A DNA stretch of 6,458 nucleotides from Spirochaetales bacterium (GCA_004525155.1 SPDA01000110.1:1-6458), one strand, 5' to 3'. Counted from the first letter of the stretch, positions 1-6,151 are shown. Notes: generated by a model from the letters alone, not told the origin. Translations and numbers: made by a program.

Positions 1-114
1 AAAATTGATGCAGGTTGTACAAAGGCTCATTTCAGCTTCCGAGTGCATCACGGCTGCCGGAATACCCTGATTCTTGTTATCTATGTCCCAAACCATATCT
101 GTTGTTTTATGCAT
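1..114 (-). CDS. N-terminal part of small CxxC protein (partial)
   Basis: Only the first 38 codons are present; the gene runs off the left edge. I chose ATG at 114 because a perfect GGAGG lies 8 bases upstream (123-127). An ATG 5 bases further upstream is in another frame and soon hits a stop. The visible peptide begins MHKTTDMVWD. It is hydrophilic, has no signal peptide or membrane segment, and contains LCTTC (Cys32 and Cys35), a CxxC pair that could bind a metal or be redox-active. From memory, short proteins with a CxxC followed by more Cys residues occur in anaerobes, but I cannot assign a family. It lies downstream of, and in the same direction as, the two-component operon. A terminator separates the two, and the gene has its own sigma-54-type promoter (156-171), so it may be a target of the neighbouring activator. 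That it is a real gene is well supported; its function is unknown. Confidence 0.75.
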   Translation of the reverse strand, partial: MHKTTDMVWDIDNKNQGIPAAVMHSEAEMSLCTTCINF

Positions 115-155
115 AACATATTCCTCCGGTTATATACCTGTTCCATAAGTTTATA

Positions 156-171
156 TGCATATACCATGCCA
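156..171 (-). promoter_or_regulatory. candidate sigma-54 (-24/-12) promoter
   Basis: Read on the minus strand, this stretch is TGGCATG-N4-ATGCA. It matches the sigma-54 consensus TGGCACG-N4-TTGCW at all but two defined positions and has the obligatory GG-N10-GC spacing. GG falls at 170-169 and GC at 158-157. The predicted transcript start is near 145, giving a leader of about 31 bases that contains the GGAGG of the CxxC gene. The gene cluster immediately upstream encodes an NtrC-type activator with an intact sigma-54 contact loop, which makes the match more credible. No obvious activator-binding site is visible upstream. Confidence 0.6.
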
Positions 172-177
172 GGCTGA

Positions 178-188
178 TGTAAATTACA
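178..188. repeat. 11-bp palindrome next to sigma-54 promoter
   Basis: TGTAA-A-TTACA is a perfect palindrome with a single central base. It starts 6 bases upstream of the -24 element of the promoter at 156-171. It could be an operator, but a palindrome this short in AT-rich sequence may be chance. Confidence 0.25.
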
Positions 189-289
189 GACCTTTTTAAT
201 GTTAAAATAAAGTACTGCCGGGTAAGCTATTAACTCGGCGACCGGATATTGCTGTAACGCTGGACAGATCAGGAAGGCAGTATAAGCAT

Positions 290-316
290 GAAACAACCGG
301 GGAGATTGTCCCCGGT
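290..316 (-). terminator. rho-independent terminator of the two-component operon
   Basis: On the minus strand an 8-bp stem, ACCGGGGA paired with TCCCCGGT (309-316 and 296-303), closes a 5-base loop. It is followed by TTGTTTC (run of mostly T). It lies about 40 bases after the stop codon of the response-regulator gene. A second, shorter inverted repeat (CCGGCA/TGCCGG, 330-335 and 347-352) sits directly behind the stop and may add to termination or protect the 3' end. The rest of 115-354 holds only the promoter and palindrome listed separately; I see no gene in it. Confidence 0.75.
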
Positions 317-354
317 GGGGAGAAATTACCCGGCAGCGACCCTGTTTGCCGGCG

Positions 355-1701
355 TCACTCTTCCGGAAGTTTCTGGCGGAGCGTTTTGCGGTCAATGCCG
401 AGAATTTTAGCGGCCTGGGTCTTGTTCCCCTGTACGCTCTCGAGGACGTGCTGGATGTATTCCGTTTCCACCTCCGCCAGGGTCCTGTTGTACCCCGATC
501 TGCCGGAAACAGCGGAAAACCGCATGAGGGTGGGAAGGTCGGGGATGTCGATGACACCGCCTTCCGAAAGCAGCACGAAACGCTGAATGAGGTTTTCAAG
601 CTCCCTAACGTTGCCGGGCCAGTTGTATGACTTTAAAATCTGGAAGGCCTCGTCTGTAATCGTAGGGACGGCCCTGCCTGTGGTTTTTGCATATTTGGCG
701 AAAAAATAATTTGTGAGCAGAAAAATATCTTCACCCCTTTCCCGCAGGGGGGGGATGTCGATGGTAATCACATTGAGCCTGTAATAGAGATCTTCCCTGA
801 AAAGTTTCTGCCGTATGAGATCCGGAAGGTTTTTATTGGTTGCGGCGATTACGCGGATGTCGACGGAAATGGACCGCCTGGCACCCACAAGGACAATTTC
901 TCTTTCCTGCAGTATCCGCAGCAGCTTGACCTGCATCTGCAGCGGCATCTCCGCAATGTCATCCAGAAAAATGCTGCCGCCGTCCGCCACCTGGAAGAAC
1001 CCCGCTCTTGTTTCCTGGGCGCCGGTAAAAGACCCCTTCACGTACCCGAAGAGTTCGCGTTCTATAAGCTGCTCCGGGATGGCCGAGCAGTTGACCGGCA
1101 CAAAGGGTGCTTTGGAACGGGCGGAATTGTAATGCACCGCCCTGGCTATCAGCTCCTTGCCCGTTCCGCTCTCCCCGGTGATGAGCACCGTCGCAGGTGT
1201 TGCCGCCGCTTTCCGTATGGTTTCGAAAACGGAAAGCATAACTCCGGATTCGCCGATGAGCCCTCCGAAAGAAGTCTGGGACAGGTCTGCCGGCATGTTC
1301 CTCGCTTTCCGGGTTTTAAGTTTTTCTATGGAACGTACAACGGCCCCGTAGAGTTCTTCGGCGGTGAAGGGCTTTGCCAGATACTCGACCGCCCCGGCCT
1401 TGACAGCTTTGACGGCGCCTTCGATACTCGCGTACCCGGTTACCATGATGACCTCCGTTTCCTTGAGGTTTTCCCTTATGTGCCGGATGAGGTCGAAACC
1501 GGAATGTTCCGGCAGTTTCATGTCCGTTATGACGAGGTCGATGTGCCTGGAATCGAGAAGTTCTATGGCCTGGGACACGGTCGATGCCGTATAGACCCGG
1601 TAGTCATGCTCGAGGTTCCTCCGCATCAGTTCCACCGTGTCCGGTGCGTCGTCCACAACGAGTACCGCGAAGAGTGATTCATTTTCCTTTGTTTGTTTCA
1701 C
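355..1701 (-). CDS. NtrC-family sigma-54-dependent response regulator
   Basis: This 448-residue protein has the complete three-domain layout of NtrC-type activators and the usual length. Receiver (about 11-125): acidic pair Asp17/Asp18, phospho-acceptor Asp60 (VITDMKLP), Thr88 and Lys110 (AKPF). AAA+ domain (about 145-375): Walker A GESGTGKE (176-183), the sigma-54 contact loop as GSFTGA (223-228, usual form GAFTGA), Walker B IFLDD (244-248), arginine-finger region FREDLYYRLN and sensor II WPGNVREL (361-368). A Fis-type helix-turn-helix occupies about 417-446 (GNKTQAAKILGIDRKTLRQ). By family knowledge, phosphorylation drives oligomerisation and ATP-dependent opening of sigma-54 promoters from upstream sites. 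The start is GTG, overlapping the kinase stop as GTGA, so translation is probably coupled; the ribosome site is weak. The cognate kinase lies directly upstream. Which genes it controls is not shown by the protein; the nearby sigma-54-like sites are candidates. All key residues are intact. Confidence 0.96.
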   Translation of the reverse strand: MKQTKENESLFAVLVVDDAPDTVELMRRNLEHDYRVYTASTVSQAIELLDSRHIDLVITDMKLPEHSGFDLIRHIRENLKETEVIMVTGYASIEGAVKAVKAGAVEYLAKPFTAEELYGAVVRSIEKLKTRKARNMPADLSQTSFGGLIGESGVMLSVFETIRKAAATPATVLITGESGTGKELIARAVHYNSARSKAPFVPVNCSAIPEQLIERELFGYVKGSFTGAQETRAGFFQVADGGSIFLDDIAEMPLQMQVKLLRILQEREIVLVGARRSISVDIRVIAATNKNLPDLIRQKLFREDLYYRLNVITIDIPPLRERGEDIFLLTNYFFAKYAKTTGRAVPTITDEAFQILKSYNWPGNVRELENLIQRFVLLSEGGVIDIPDLPTLMRFSAVSGRSGYNRTLAEVETEYIQHVLESVQGNKTQAAKILGIDRKTLRQKLPEE

Positions 1702-3404
1702 GGCTGCTGCCTTTCCGCCGGATTTATGGGAAGGGAAATGGTGAAGGTCGATCCCTTACCGGGGGCGGAGTCTATCCGAATGGCTCCCTTCATGCCTTCA
1801 ATAATACCATGAACAACAGAAAGGCCGATACCGGTCCCTTCCCCGGCTTTTTTGGTTGTGAAAAAAGGCAGAAAGAGGTTCTTTTTGACCTCGCTGTCCA
1901 TGCCGATGCCGGTATCCTTTACCGACAAACAGACTTCCTTCCTCTGTTTATCCGGCCAGGTGGTGATTGAAAGGGTGCCGCCGTCGGGCATGGCCTGAAT
2001 GGCGTTTACCGTAAGGTTGATGATAATCTGGTGCATCTGGGACTCGTCCGCCCAAATTTCCGGGACGTCTCCCAGTTTCCGGACAAGGCTTATCCCATCC
2101 TTCCGACAGCGGAATTCCAGGAAATACAGATCATTCTCGATGACGGTGTTCACCTGTATAAACCGGTTTTTCTGAGGAAGGCGCCTTGCGAAAATAAGCA
2201 GCTTTTTTACAATCTCTCTGGCGTGGAGGGAGGCGTTGACTATCCGGTTTATGTCCTGCCTCGACTGATCGTTTAAGCCTACCTGTTCCTCGATAAGCTG
2301 CGCAAAACCGAGAATAGCGGCGAGCGGTTCGTTTATTTCATGGGCCACGCCTGAAGCGAGCTGGCCAATTGTCGCGAGGCGGTCCGCATGACGCAGCTGT
2401 TCCTGCAGTTTCGCTTTCTCCAGCAGGGAAAGCCGCCTTTCCAGCAGGATGGAAAGCTGCCTCGCTGTGGTGCTGATAAAAGTGTATTCTTCCGGAAGAA
2501 AAGCTTCTTCTCCGAGTTCGCTTTTGAAATCCCTGTAGACAACTTCGAGATAATCCGAAGGCTGCCCGGAAATCTCCAGATCCTGGCGGATACTTACCGG
2601 CGAGTCCGCATACCGGCTGCTCGTATAGGTCTTTCCCCCGAAAAGAATTTTTACCTCTGCCAGGTCCGGGTATTGCCAGGCGCTAGGCAGAATATCCGCC
2701 GTCTTTTCGAGGATCTGCTCGATGGAAAGTTTAGGGTTTGCACCTATCTGGGCTATTTCGTACAGGCAGGTCAGTTCCTTGACGCGCTCCCTGAGAGCGA
2801 AGTGGGACCGCCTTCCGGCAAGGGCTACGCCCAGGAGTTCCGCCGTATCCCGGAGATGATTCCGCATTATGGGGGGGAATGCGTTTTCCCCGGCGTCCAT
2901 GAAGCTGATAAGACCTTTGTTCGGCGGGTCGATACTGAATCTGGCGAGCATCAGGGAACCGTTGAAAAAACCGTCCTTATCGCCGAAAGCGATGCCGTTT
3001 TTTTCGAAAAACCGGGTGAGGCTGCCGGTGTGGAAACATTCCCTTTCCAGGCTGAATCCATGGGGGAATACGATATCGCCTGAGAATACTTGGTGATAGA
3101 GCCTTTCCAAGGGAGTGGGTTCCTTGCAGTTGTCCAGATTGCAGAACAGGCTGTCGGAAATTGACGTAAGCCTGTTGTAGATAATCTGCGGTTCCCGGTC
3201 AGCTCTGTAATACCACCGGTAATAGAGATCGTTGTCCTGAATCCATAATTCAAATGCGGTTACACCGGCAATCTCGCTGACGAGAGGCGATATGTGTTTG
3301 AGAAAAGCTATCCGCGAGAAATCCCTGCTGGTACTGCGTATCAAACGGTTGGACAATTCGGAAAAAGAGGCGGAGACGTCCGGAAAGTTCTCGTTCTGTT
3401 CCAT
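1698..3404 (-). CDS. soluble GAF-type sensor histidine kinase
   Basis: This 568-residue kinase pairs with the response regulator that follows it. The C-terminal half is canonical: HisKA with phospho-acceptor His355 in VAHEINEPL, then HATPase_c with N box NLTVNAIQ (463-470; Asn467), G1 DTGIGM (497-502), F box FLPFFTTK (511-518) and G2 GTGIGLS (523-529). The N-terminal half (about 1-330) has no signal peptide or membrane helix, so the protein should be cytoplasmic. It looks like two sensory modules. About 25-195 is a divergent GAF-like region. About 210-322 begins LYEIAQIG and contains LPSAWQYPDLAEVKI, a pattern I recognise from a GAF-like module seen in many kinases. A coiled segment (323-340) links to HisKA. 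The ligand is unknown. ATG at 3404 is the first possible common start after an in-frame stop, yet no Shine-Dalgarno precedes it. The predicted transcript starts only about 7 bases upstream, so the mRNA may be nearly leaderless. Confidence 0.94.
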   Translation of the reverse strand: MEQNENFPDVSASFSELSNRLIRSTSRDFSRIAFLKHISPLVSEIAGVTAFELWIQDNDLYYRWYYRADREPQIIYNRLTSISDSLFCNLDNCKEPTPLERLYHQVFSGDIVFPHGFSLERECFHTGSLTRFFEKNGIAFGDKDGFFNGSLMLARFSIDPPNKGLISFMDAGENAFPPIMRNHLRDTAELLGVALAGRRSHFALRERVKELTCLYEIAQIGANPKLSIEQILEKTADILPSAWQYPDLAEVKILFGGKTYTSSRYADSPVSIRQDLEISGQPSDYLEVVYRDFKSELGEEAFLPEEYTFISTTARQLSILLERRLSLLEKAKLQEQLRHADRLATIGQLASGVAHEINEPLAAILGFAQLIEEQVGLNDQSRQDINRIVNASLHAREIVKKLLIFARRLPQKNRFIQVNTVIENDLYFLEFRCRKDGISLVRKLGDVPEIWADESQMHQIIINLTVNAIQAMPDGGTLSITTWPDKQRKEVCLSVKDTGIGMDSEVKKNLFLPFFTTKKAGEGTGIGLSVVHGIIEGMKGAIRIDSAPGKGSTFTISLPINPAERQQP

Positions 3405-3417
3405 GGTTTTATAATGT

Positions 3418-3446
3418 ATAATAGGAACAATGCCTTATTAAGTCAA
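3418..3446 (-). promoter_or_regulatory. sigma-70-type promoter of the kinase/regulator operon
   Basis: On the minus strand, TTGACT (3446-3441) and TATTAT (3423-3418) are separated by exactly 17 bp. Each box matches the housekeeping consensus at 5 of 6 positions. The predicted start is near 3410-3412, 6 to 8 bases before the kinase ATG. The -35 box lies inside the palindrome at 3437-3465, which suggests autoregulation. Confidence 0.7.
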
Positions 3447-3465
3447 ACGCCGACTTGAACTTAAT
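3437..3465. promoter_or_regulatory. interrupted palindrome between divergent promoters (candidate operator)
   Basis: Perfect 7-bp arms ATTAAGT (3437-3443) and ACTTAAT (3459-3465) surround a 15-bp centre, in which three further symmetric pairs match. Half-site centres are about 22 bp apart, two helical turns, which suits a dimeric DNA-binding protein. A third half-site copy, GACTT (3452-3456), mirrors AAGTC (3440-3444). The element overlaps the -35 of the leftward promoter and lies about 38 to 66 bases upstream of the predicted rightward start. It could serve the adjacent response regulator; the binding protein is inferred only. Confidence 0.45.
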
Positions 3466-3467
3466 CC

Positions 3468-3496
3468 TTGCCAGATTGGATCATCTGCTGCATAAT
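3468..3496 (+). promoter_or_regulatory. sigma-70-type promoter of the lipoprotein gene
   Basis: TTGCCA (3468-3473) and CATAAT (3491-3496) are spaced 17 bp apart; each matches the consensus at 5 of 6 positions. The predicted transcript start is near 3503, leaving a leader of about 22 bases that carries the strong Shine-Dalgarno. A weaker sigma-54-type match overlaps it and predicts the same start, so the sigma factor in use is uncertain. Confidence 0.55.
3477..3492 (+). promoter_or_regulatory. weak candidate sigma-54 promoter overlapping the sigma-70 one
   Basis: The stretch TGGATCATCTGCTGCA keeps the invariant GG (3478-3479), N10, GC (3490-3491) and ends TGCA. It misses several less conserved positions (C and A after GG, G, and one T). 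The implied start is near 3503. It is listed because the divergent neighbour encodes a sigma-54 activator and a palindrome lies just upstream. On sequence alone it is less convincing than the site at 156-171. Confidence 0.3.
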
Positions 3497-3512
3497 AAAT
3501 ATTAAATGTAAC

Positions 3513-3520
3513 AAGGAGGT
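3513..3520 (+). promoter_or_regulatory. ribosome binding site fixing the lipoprotein start
   Basis: AAGGAGGT, a full anti-16S match, lies 4 bases before ATG at 3525. This selects that ATG over an in-frame TTG at 3468, which would put 19 extra residues in front of the signal peptide and has no ribosome site. Confidence 0.9.
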
Positions 3521-3524
3521 CTTC

Positions 3525-5321
3525 ATGAAAAAATCCGTCATAATTTATTCTGGTTTTTTTATCATTTTAATATCAAGCCTCTTTCTTTCATGTGTATCCC
3601 AGGGACCGAAACAGCCCGGTTCTAAACCGGGGGCAGGGCAACCCATGGAGCCGGTACCCGTTAGCAGTGATATCCAGGTCTGGGCCGACGAAAACAAAAA
3701 CGGCAGGCTCGAACCCGGTGAGCTCGAGAAGCTGACATCCGCTCTTTACCGTCTGCTCAAGGAAGGTGCTCACTCGGCTCAGAATCCCCTGGAAGTTATA
3801 TTCGATCGGAACAAGGACGGATTTATAGGACCGGAGGAACGCGATTTTGCGAGGGAGGTGTTTTTCCGCAGGCAGCTCATGGAAATGCCCGGGACTTTTC
3901 CGCAGGCGGCCAGGCAGATCGATTTTAACGACAACGGCCGGATAGAACCGCAGGAAACCCAGCTTGTCATAGACAATCTTTTTCTGGCGCCCGAGCAGTC
4001 AAAGCCGCACAAGGTTAACAATCCCTTTGATAAGCGTATAGACGCGAACAGGGATGGAACTGTCGATGAACAGGAACTGCGGCAGGCTACCGCGTTTATC
4101 GTATCCAGGACCGCGGCTATGCCCTTTCCCATGGAGGAGCTCGCCGGAGGAGGAAAGCCCATGGAATCCGGAGGGCAGGAAGGTGAACGTATTCCGGTGG
4201 GTAATATGCTCGAGAAGATGGCGGACTTGAACAACGACAAATTTGTGGGTCCCGCGGAACGCGAACAGCTCGAAAGATCCTTAGGGGAGCCTAACGACGT
4301 GCGCAACCCCTTCGACGAGCGTATCGATTTCAATAAAAACGGCAGGGTTGAGCCTTTCGAGATTGAAAGAGCCAGGCAGGCCGCCGGCATCCCGGTGGAA
4401 CAGCAGTTTGAATTCCAGGAAGCCCCCGTACGCACGCCCGCGGAGCGTGAAATCGATCTTAATGAAGACGGCAGAATTACGAGAAATGAAATCGGTGCGT
4501 TTGTCCAGGTAATCGCCGAAGGTCCGCGCAAGGTGAATCCGGCAAGCCGCGCCCAGGTCATGTTCGACAGGAACAAGGACGGATTCATCCAGGAGGAGGA
4601 CATAATCATCACCAAGCAGCTGTTTTTCCTGCCGCATCCCGTTAATCCTGACTGGATATTCGACAGGCAGAGCGACATCAACAAGGACAATTTCGTGTCC
4701 CCGGAGGAGATAGGCATCCCCGCCGGTTTCACCCAGGGACGGGAAATTCCCTCCTTCGATGCGCTTGCCGAGCAGTCCCGCTGGCAGGGCAGAGAACCGA
4801 TGGCGGATGCAGGTTCCGCACCGGCGGCTTCCGGGGGTGCGGCCGCGTCTTCAGCGGCCTCATCATCCTCGGCCTCCGCTGCTGACGCCGGTTTCAGGGA
4901 CTTTCAGGAAAAAATAAAATCGATTGAGGACAAGAAGCTTGCCGTTGTCGGCATTTCGAGCACCACAAAAAACGTTGACTCGGAAACCACCACGGGAATC
5001 ATGGCCTTTATCAAAAATGCCTTTGTCAACATAAGAAAGGCGAGGGTTGTTGAACGGAGCGCCATCAACAGGATTATCGACGAGTACAAATTCCAGGCGA
5101 GCGGTTATGTTGACGAAAATACCGCCGTGGAAATCGGCAAACTGACAGGCGCGGACATCATCGTCATCGGCAGCGTGAATTATGTGGGCGAGAAATACTA
5201 TCTTAACGTCAAACTCATATCGGTTTTAACTGCGGAGATAATCGGTTCGAGCATTGCGGAAAGTTCCGGGAGCTCGGAGTTCTACAACATGGTGAATTCT
5301 GCGGTTTTGAAGCTGTTTTAA
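3525..5321 (+). CDS. EF-hand-repeat lipoprotein with C-terminal CsgG/FlgO-like domain
   Basis: This 598-residue predicted lipoprotein starts MKKSVIIYSG, then a hydrophobic core and FLSC with lipidated Cys23, a relaxed spirochaete-style lipobox. A Pro/Gly-rich spacer follows. Residues 55-395 carry nine 12-residue EF-hand-type loops starting at Asp55, 94, 133, 173, 234, 268, 311, 348 and 384. Each has D-x-N-x-[DN] and an acidic residue at position 12, so most should bind Ca2+. A Ser/Ala/Gly linker (about 429-456) leads to a compact alpha/beta domain (about 468-598) with VVERSAINRIIDEY, ASGYVDENTA and IGKLTGADIIVIGSV. This is the pattern of the CsgG/FlgO/LpoB/TolB-N group of outer-membrane-associated lipoproteins. 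By family knowledge such domains act in secretion channels, flagellar outer-membrane parts or cell-wall synthase activation; which applies here is unknown. Anchoring in the inner leaflet of the outer membrane is likely but inferred. It is transcribed divergently from the two-component operon and ends at a shared terminator. Confidence 0.88.
   Translation: MKKSVIIYSGFFIILISSLFLSCVSQGPKQPGSKPGAGQPMEPVPVSSDIQVWADENKNGRLEPGELEKLTSALYRLLKEGAHSAQNPLEVIFDRNKDGFIGPEERDFAREVFFRRQLMEMPGTFPQAARQIDFNDNGRIEPQETQLVIDNLFLAPEQSKPHKVNNPFDKRIDANRDGTVDEQELRQATAFIVSRTAAMPFPMEELAGGGKPMESGGQEGERIPVGNMLEKMADLNNDKFVGPAEREQLERSLGEPNDVRNPFDERIDFNKNGRVEPFEIERARQAAGIPVEQQFEFQEAPVRTPAEREIDLNEDGRITRNEIGAFVQVIAEGPRKVNPASRAQVMFDRNKDGFIQEEDIIITKQLFFLPHPVNPDWIFDRQSDINKDNFVSPEEIGIPAGFTQGREIPSFDALAEQSRWQGREPMADAGSAPAASGGAAASSAASSSSASAADAGFRDFQEKIKSIEDKKLAVVGISSTTKNVDSETTTGIMAFIKNAFVNIRKARVVERSAINRIIDEYKFQASGYVDENTAVEIGKLTGADIIVIGSVNYVGEKYYLNVKLISVLTAEIIGSSIAESSGSSEFYNMVNSAVLKLF
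3687..4709 (+). repeat. nine EF-hand-type loop repeats encoded within the lipoprotein gene
   Basis: Nine imperfect protein repeats lie 34 to 61 residues apart, mostly 36 to 43. Loops 2 and 8 are nearly the same (FDRNKDGFI) and share 16 identical bases (3808-3823 and 4570-4585). Loops 4 and 6 share a leading NPFD[KE]RID. Loop 5 has Lys and loop 9 Asn in place of the usual Gly at position 6; loop 8 has Asp at position 12. The order suggests duplication of blocks of two or three loops rather than of single loops. Confidence 0.85.
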
Positions 5322-5328
5322 GTAAATC

Positions 5329-5360
5329 GTGTGCGGGCCGGTACAGACCGGGCCGCACAC
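5329..5360. terminator. shared stem-loop terminator between convergent genes
   Basis: Arms 5329-5342 (GTGTGCGGGCCGGT) and 5347-5360 (ACCGGGCCGCACAC) pair at 13 of 14 positions, with one G-G mismatch and the loop ACAG. It sits in the 44-bp gap between the lipoprotein stop and the stop of the convergent gene. No strong T-run follows on either strand (TGTCTTCAC rightward, GATTTACTT leftward), so it may work in both directions but weakly, or rely on the very stable stem. Confidence 0.7.
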
Positions 5361-5365
5361 TGTCT

Positions 5366-6151
5366 TCACATTTCCTTCCAGAACTTGAAATTTTGGTGCT
5401 CAATATCTTCCATCGAAGGCATGGGAAAGAATTTCGTGTCCTTCTGTGAAGCGAACATGAAACCGTGCCTGATGTACTTGTAGGATTTATGGTTGAAGCT
5501 GCTGTCGAGGCTCAGGCTCTTGACGGTCTTGTCGGGGTTGGTCAGCATCTCGTTAACCGCATCCCGCAATTTTGAACTATGAAGACTCGGAATAGGCGTG
5601 TGCAGGAAGGGGTTGGCTGCGACTTCCCGCATAAATTCTTCTATGTCAAAATCTATCTGGGTGTAGAGTATTGCCGGCGCGCTTTTTGGATTGTCCGGAC
5701 GGGTTATGTAGTTGCCGAATTCGGGAAAATTGAGCCTGGTAAGCAGCAGCATGCGCAGGGGCGCGATTTCCGCGAAAATACGGAGGGAATCCTGCTGTTG
5801 TGAATTTTCGAAAGGCCGGGGAGAGAGCCCGAGTACTGCGCCGGAAGGCGAGGAAATATAGAGCTGCTGAATGGCGTTGAAATCCATGTGCTCAAGCACG
5901 CGGTACGTGCCTATGAATTTGGTCGCTTTCGGCCGGCCGCTCTCGTGAGGGACGAGCCCTTCGAGCCCTCTTTCGATATTGAAGAAGGCATGCCTGAAAT
6001 TGATATCTATCTCTGCGAAAACAACTTTGCCCTCATAGTGTCTCGTGGAACCGGATACATAGATGGAGGCGAACTGTTCGGGCTTGTACTGTGACGCAAC
6101 CAGGGAAGGATTGGGATGCAGTATCATATATAAATGTTTTTCTTGATTCAT
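5366..6151 (-). CDS. conserved hypothetical protein downstream of hppA
   Basis: This is a 261-residue soluble protein with no signal peptide, membrane segment or catalytic motif that I can name. It begins [20 protein letters not shown]. It is rich in aromatic residues and has a polar, probably well-packed N-terminal half ([19 protein letters not shown] at 39-57; [11 protein letters not shown] at 69-79; YRVLEHMDF at 83-91). The C-terminal part includes [20 protein letters not shown] (149-168), where a beta strand is likely. The ATG at 6151 has a perfect AAAGGAGG 7 bases upstream that overlaps the hppA stop codon. With a 13-base gap, the two genes are almost certainly co-transcribed. The overall look recalls uncharacterised spirochaete proteins, but this is from memory and unverified. 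Its placement suggests a link to pyrophosphatase function or simply shared housekeeping expression. Function is unknown; that it is a real gene is near certain. Confidence 0.85.
   Translation of the reverse strand: MNQEKHLYMILHPNPSLVASQYKPEQFASIYVSGSTRHYEGKVVFAEIDINFRHAFFNIERGLEGLVPHESGRPKATKFIGTYRVLEHMDFNAIQQLYISSPSGAVLGLSPRPFENSQQQDSLRIFAEIAPLRMLLLTRLNFPEFGNYITRPDNPKSAPAILYTQIDFDIEEFMREVAANPFLHTPIPSLHSSKLRDAVNEMLTNPDKTVKSLSLDSSFNHKSYKYIRHGFMFASQKDTKFFPMPSMEDIEHQNFKFWKEM

Noticed and set aside
201..235. GTTAA...TTAAC inverted repeat and an ATTAACT near-match to the operator half-site upstream of the CxxC gene
   Set aside because: The arms are only 5 bp in AT-rich sequence with no symmetric partner at the 22-bp spacing, so it is not good enough to call an activator-binding site.
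81..599. 172-codon open frame on the minus strand across the intergenic gap
   Set aside because: It overlaps the 3' end of the response-regulator gene in another frame, runs through the terminator and promoter, and includes the start of the real CxxC gene out of frame.
747..754. Run of eight G (C on the coding strand) as a possible phase-variable tract
   Set aside because: It encodes the conserved Ile-Pro-Pro-Leu-Arg of the AAA+ domain and the frame is intact. A G7 run at 2871-2877 in the kinase gene is likewise explained by coding.
1132..1677. 181-codon open frame on the plus strand opposite the response regulator
   Set aside because: It lies fully antisense to a well-conserved receiver/AAA+ gene and has no domain or start signal of its own.
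2388..3083. 231-codon open frame on the plus strand opposite the sensor kinase
   Set aside because: It is a shadow frame of the kinase sensory region; no ribosome site or motif supports it.
3468..3524. In-frame TTG start adding 19 residues to the lipoprotein
   Set aside because: It has no ribosome site, it lies inside the predicted promoter, and it would bury the signal peptide. ATG 3525 has a perfect AAGGAGGT.
3779..4732. 317-codon open frame on the minus strand opposite the lipoprotein gene
   Set aside because: It is a shadow of the EF-hand coding region, with Ser/Leu-rich composition typical of the antisense of Asp/Glu-rich codons, and no ribosome site or recognisable domain.
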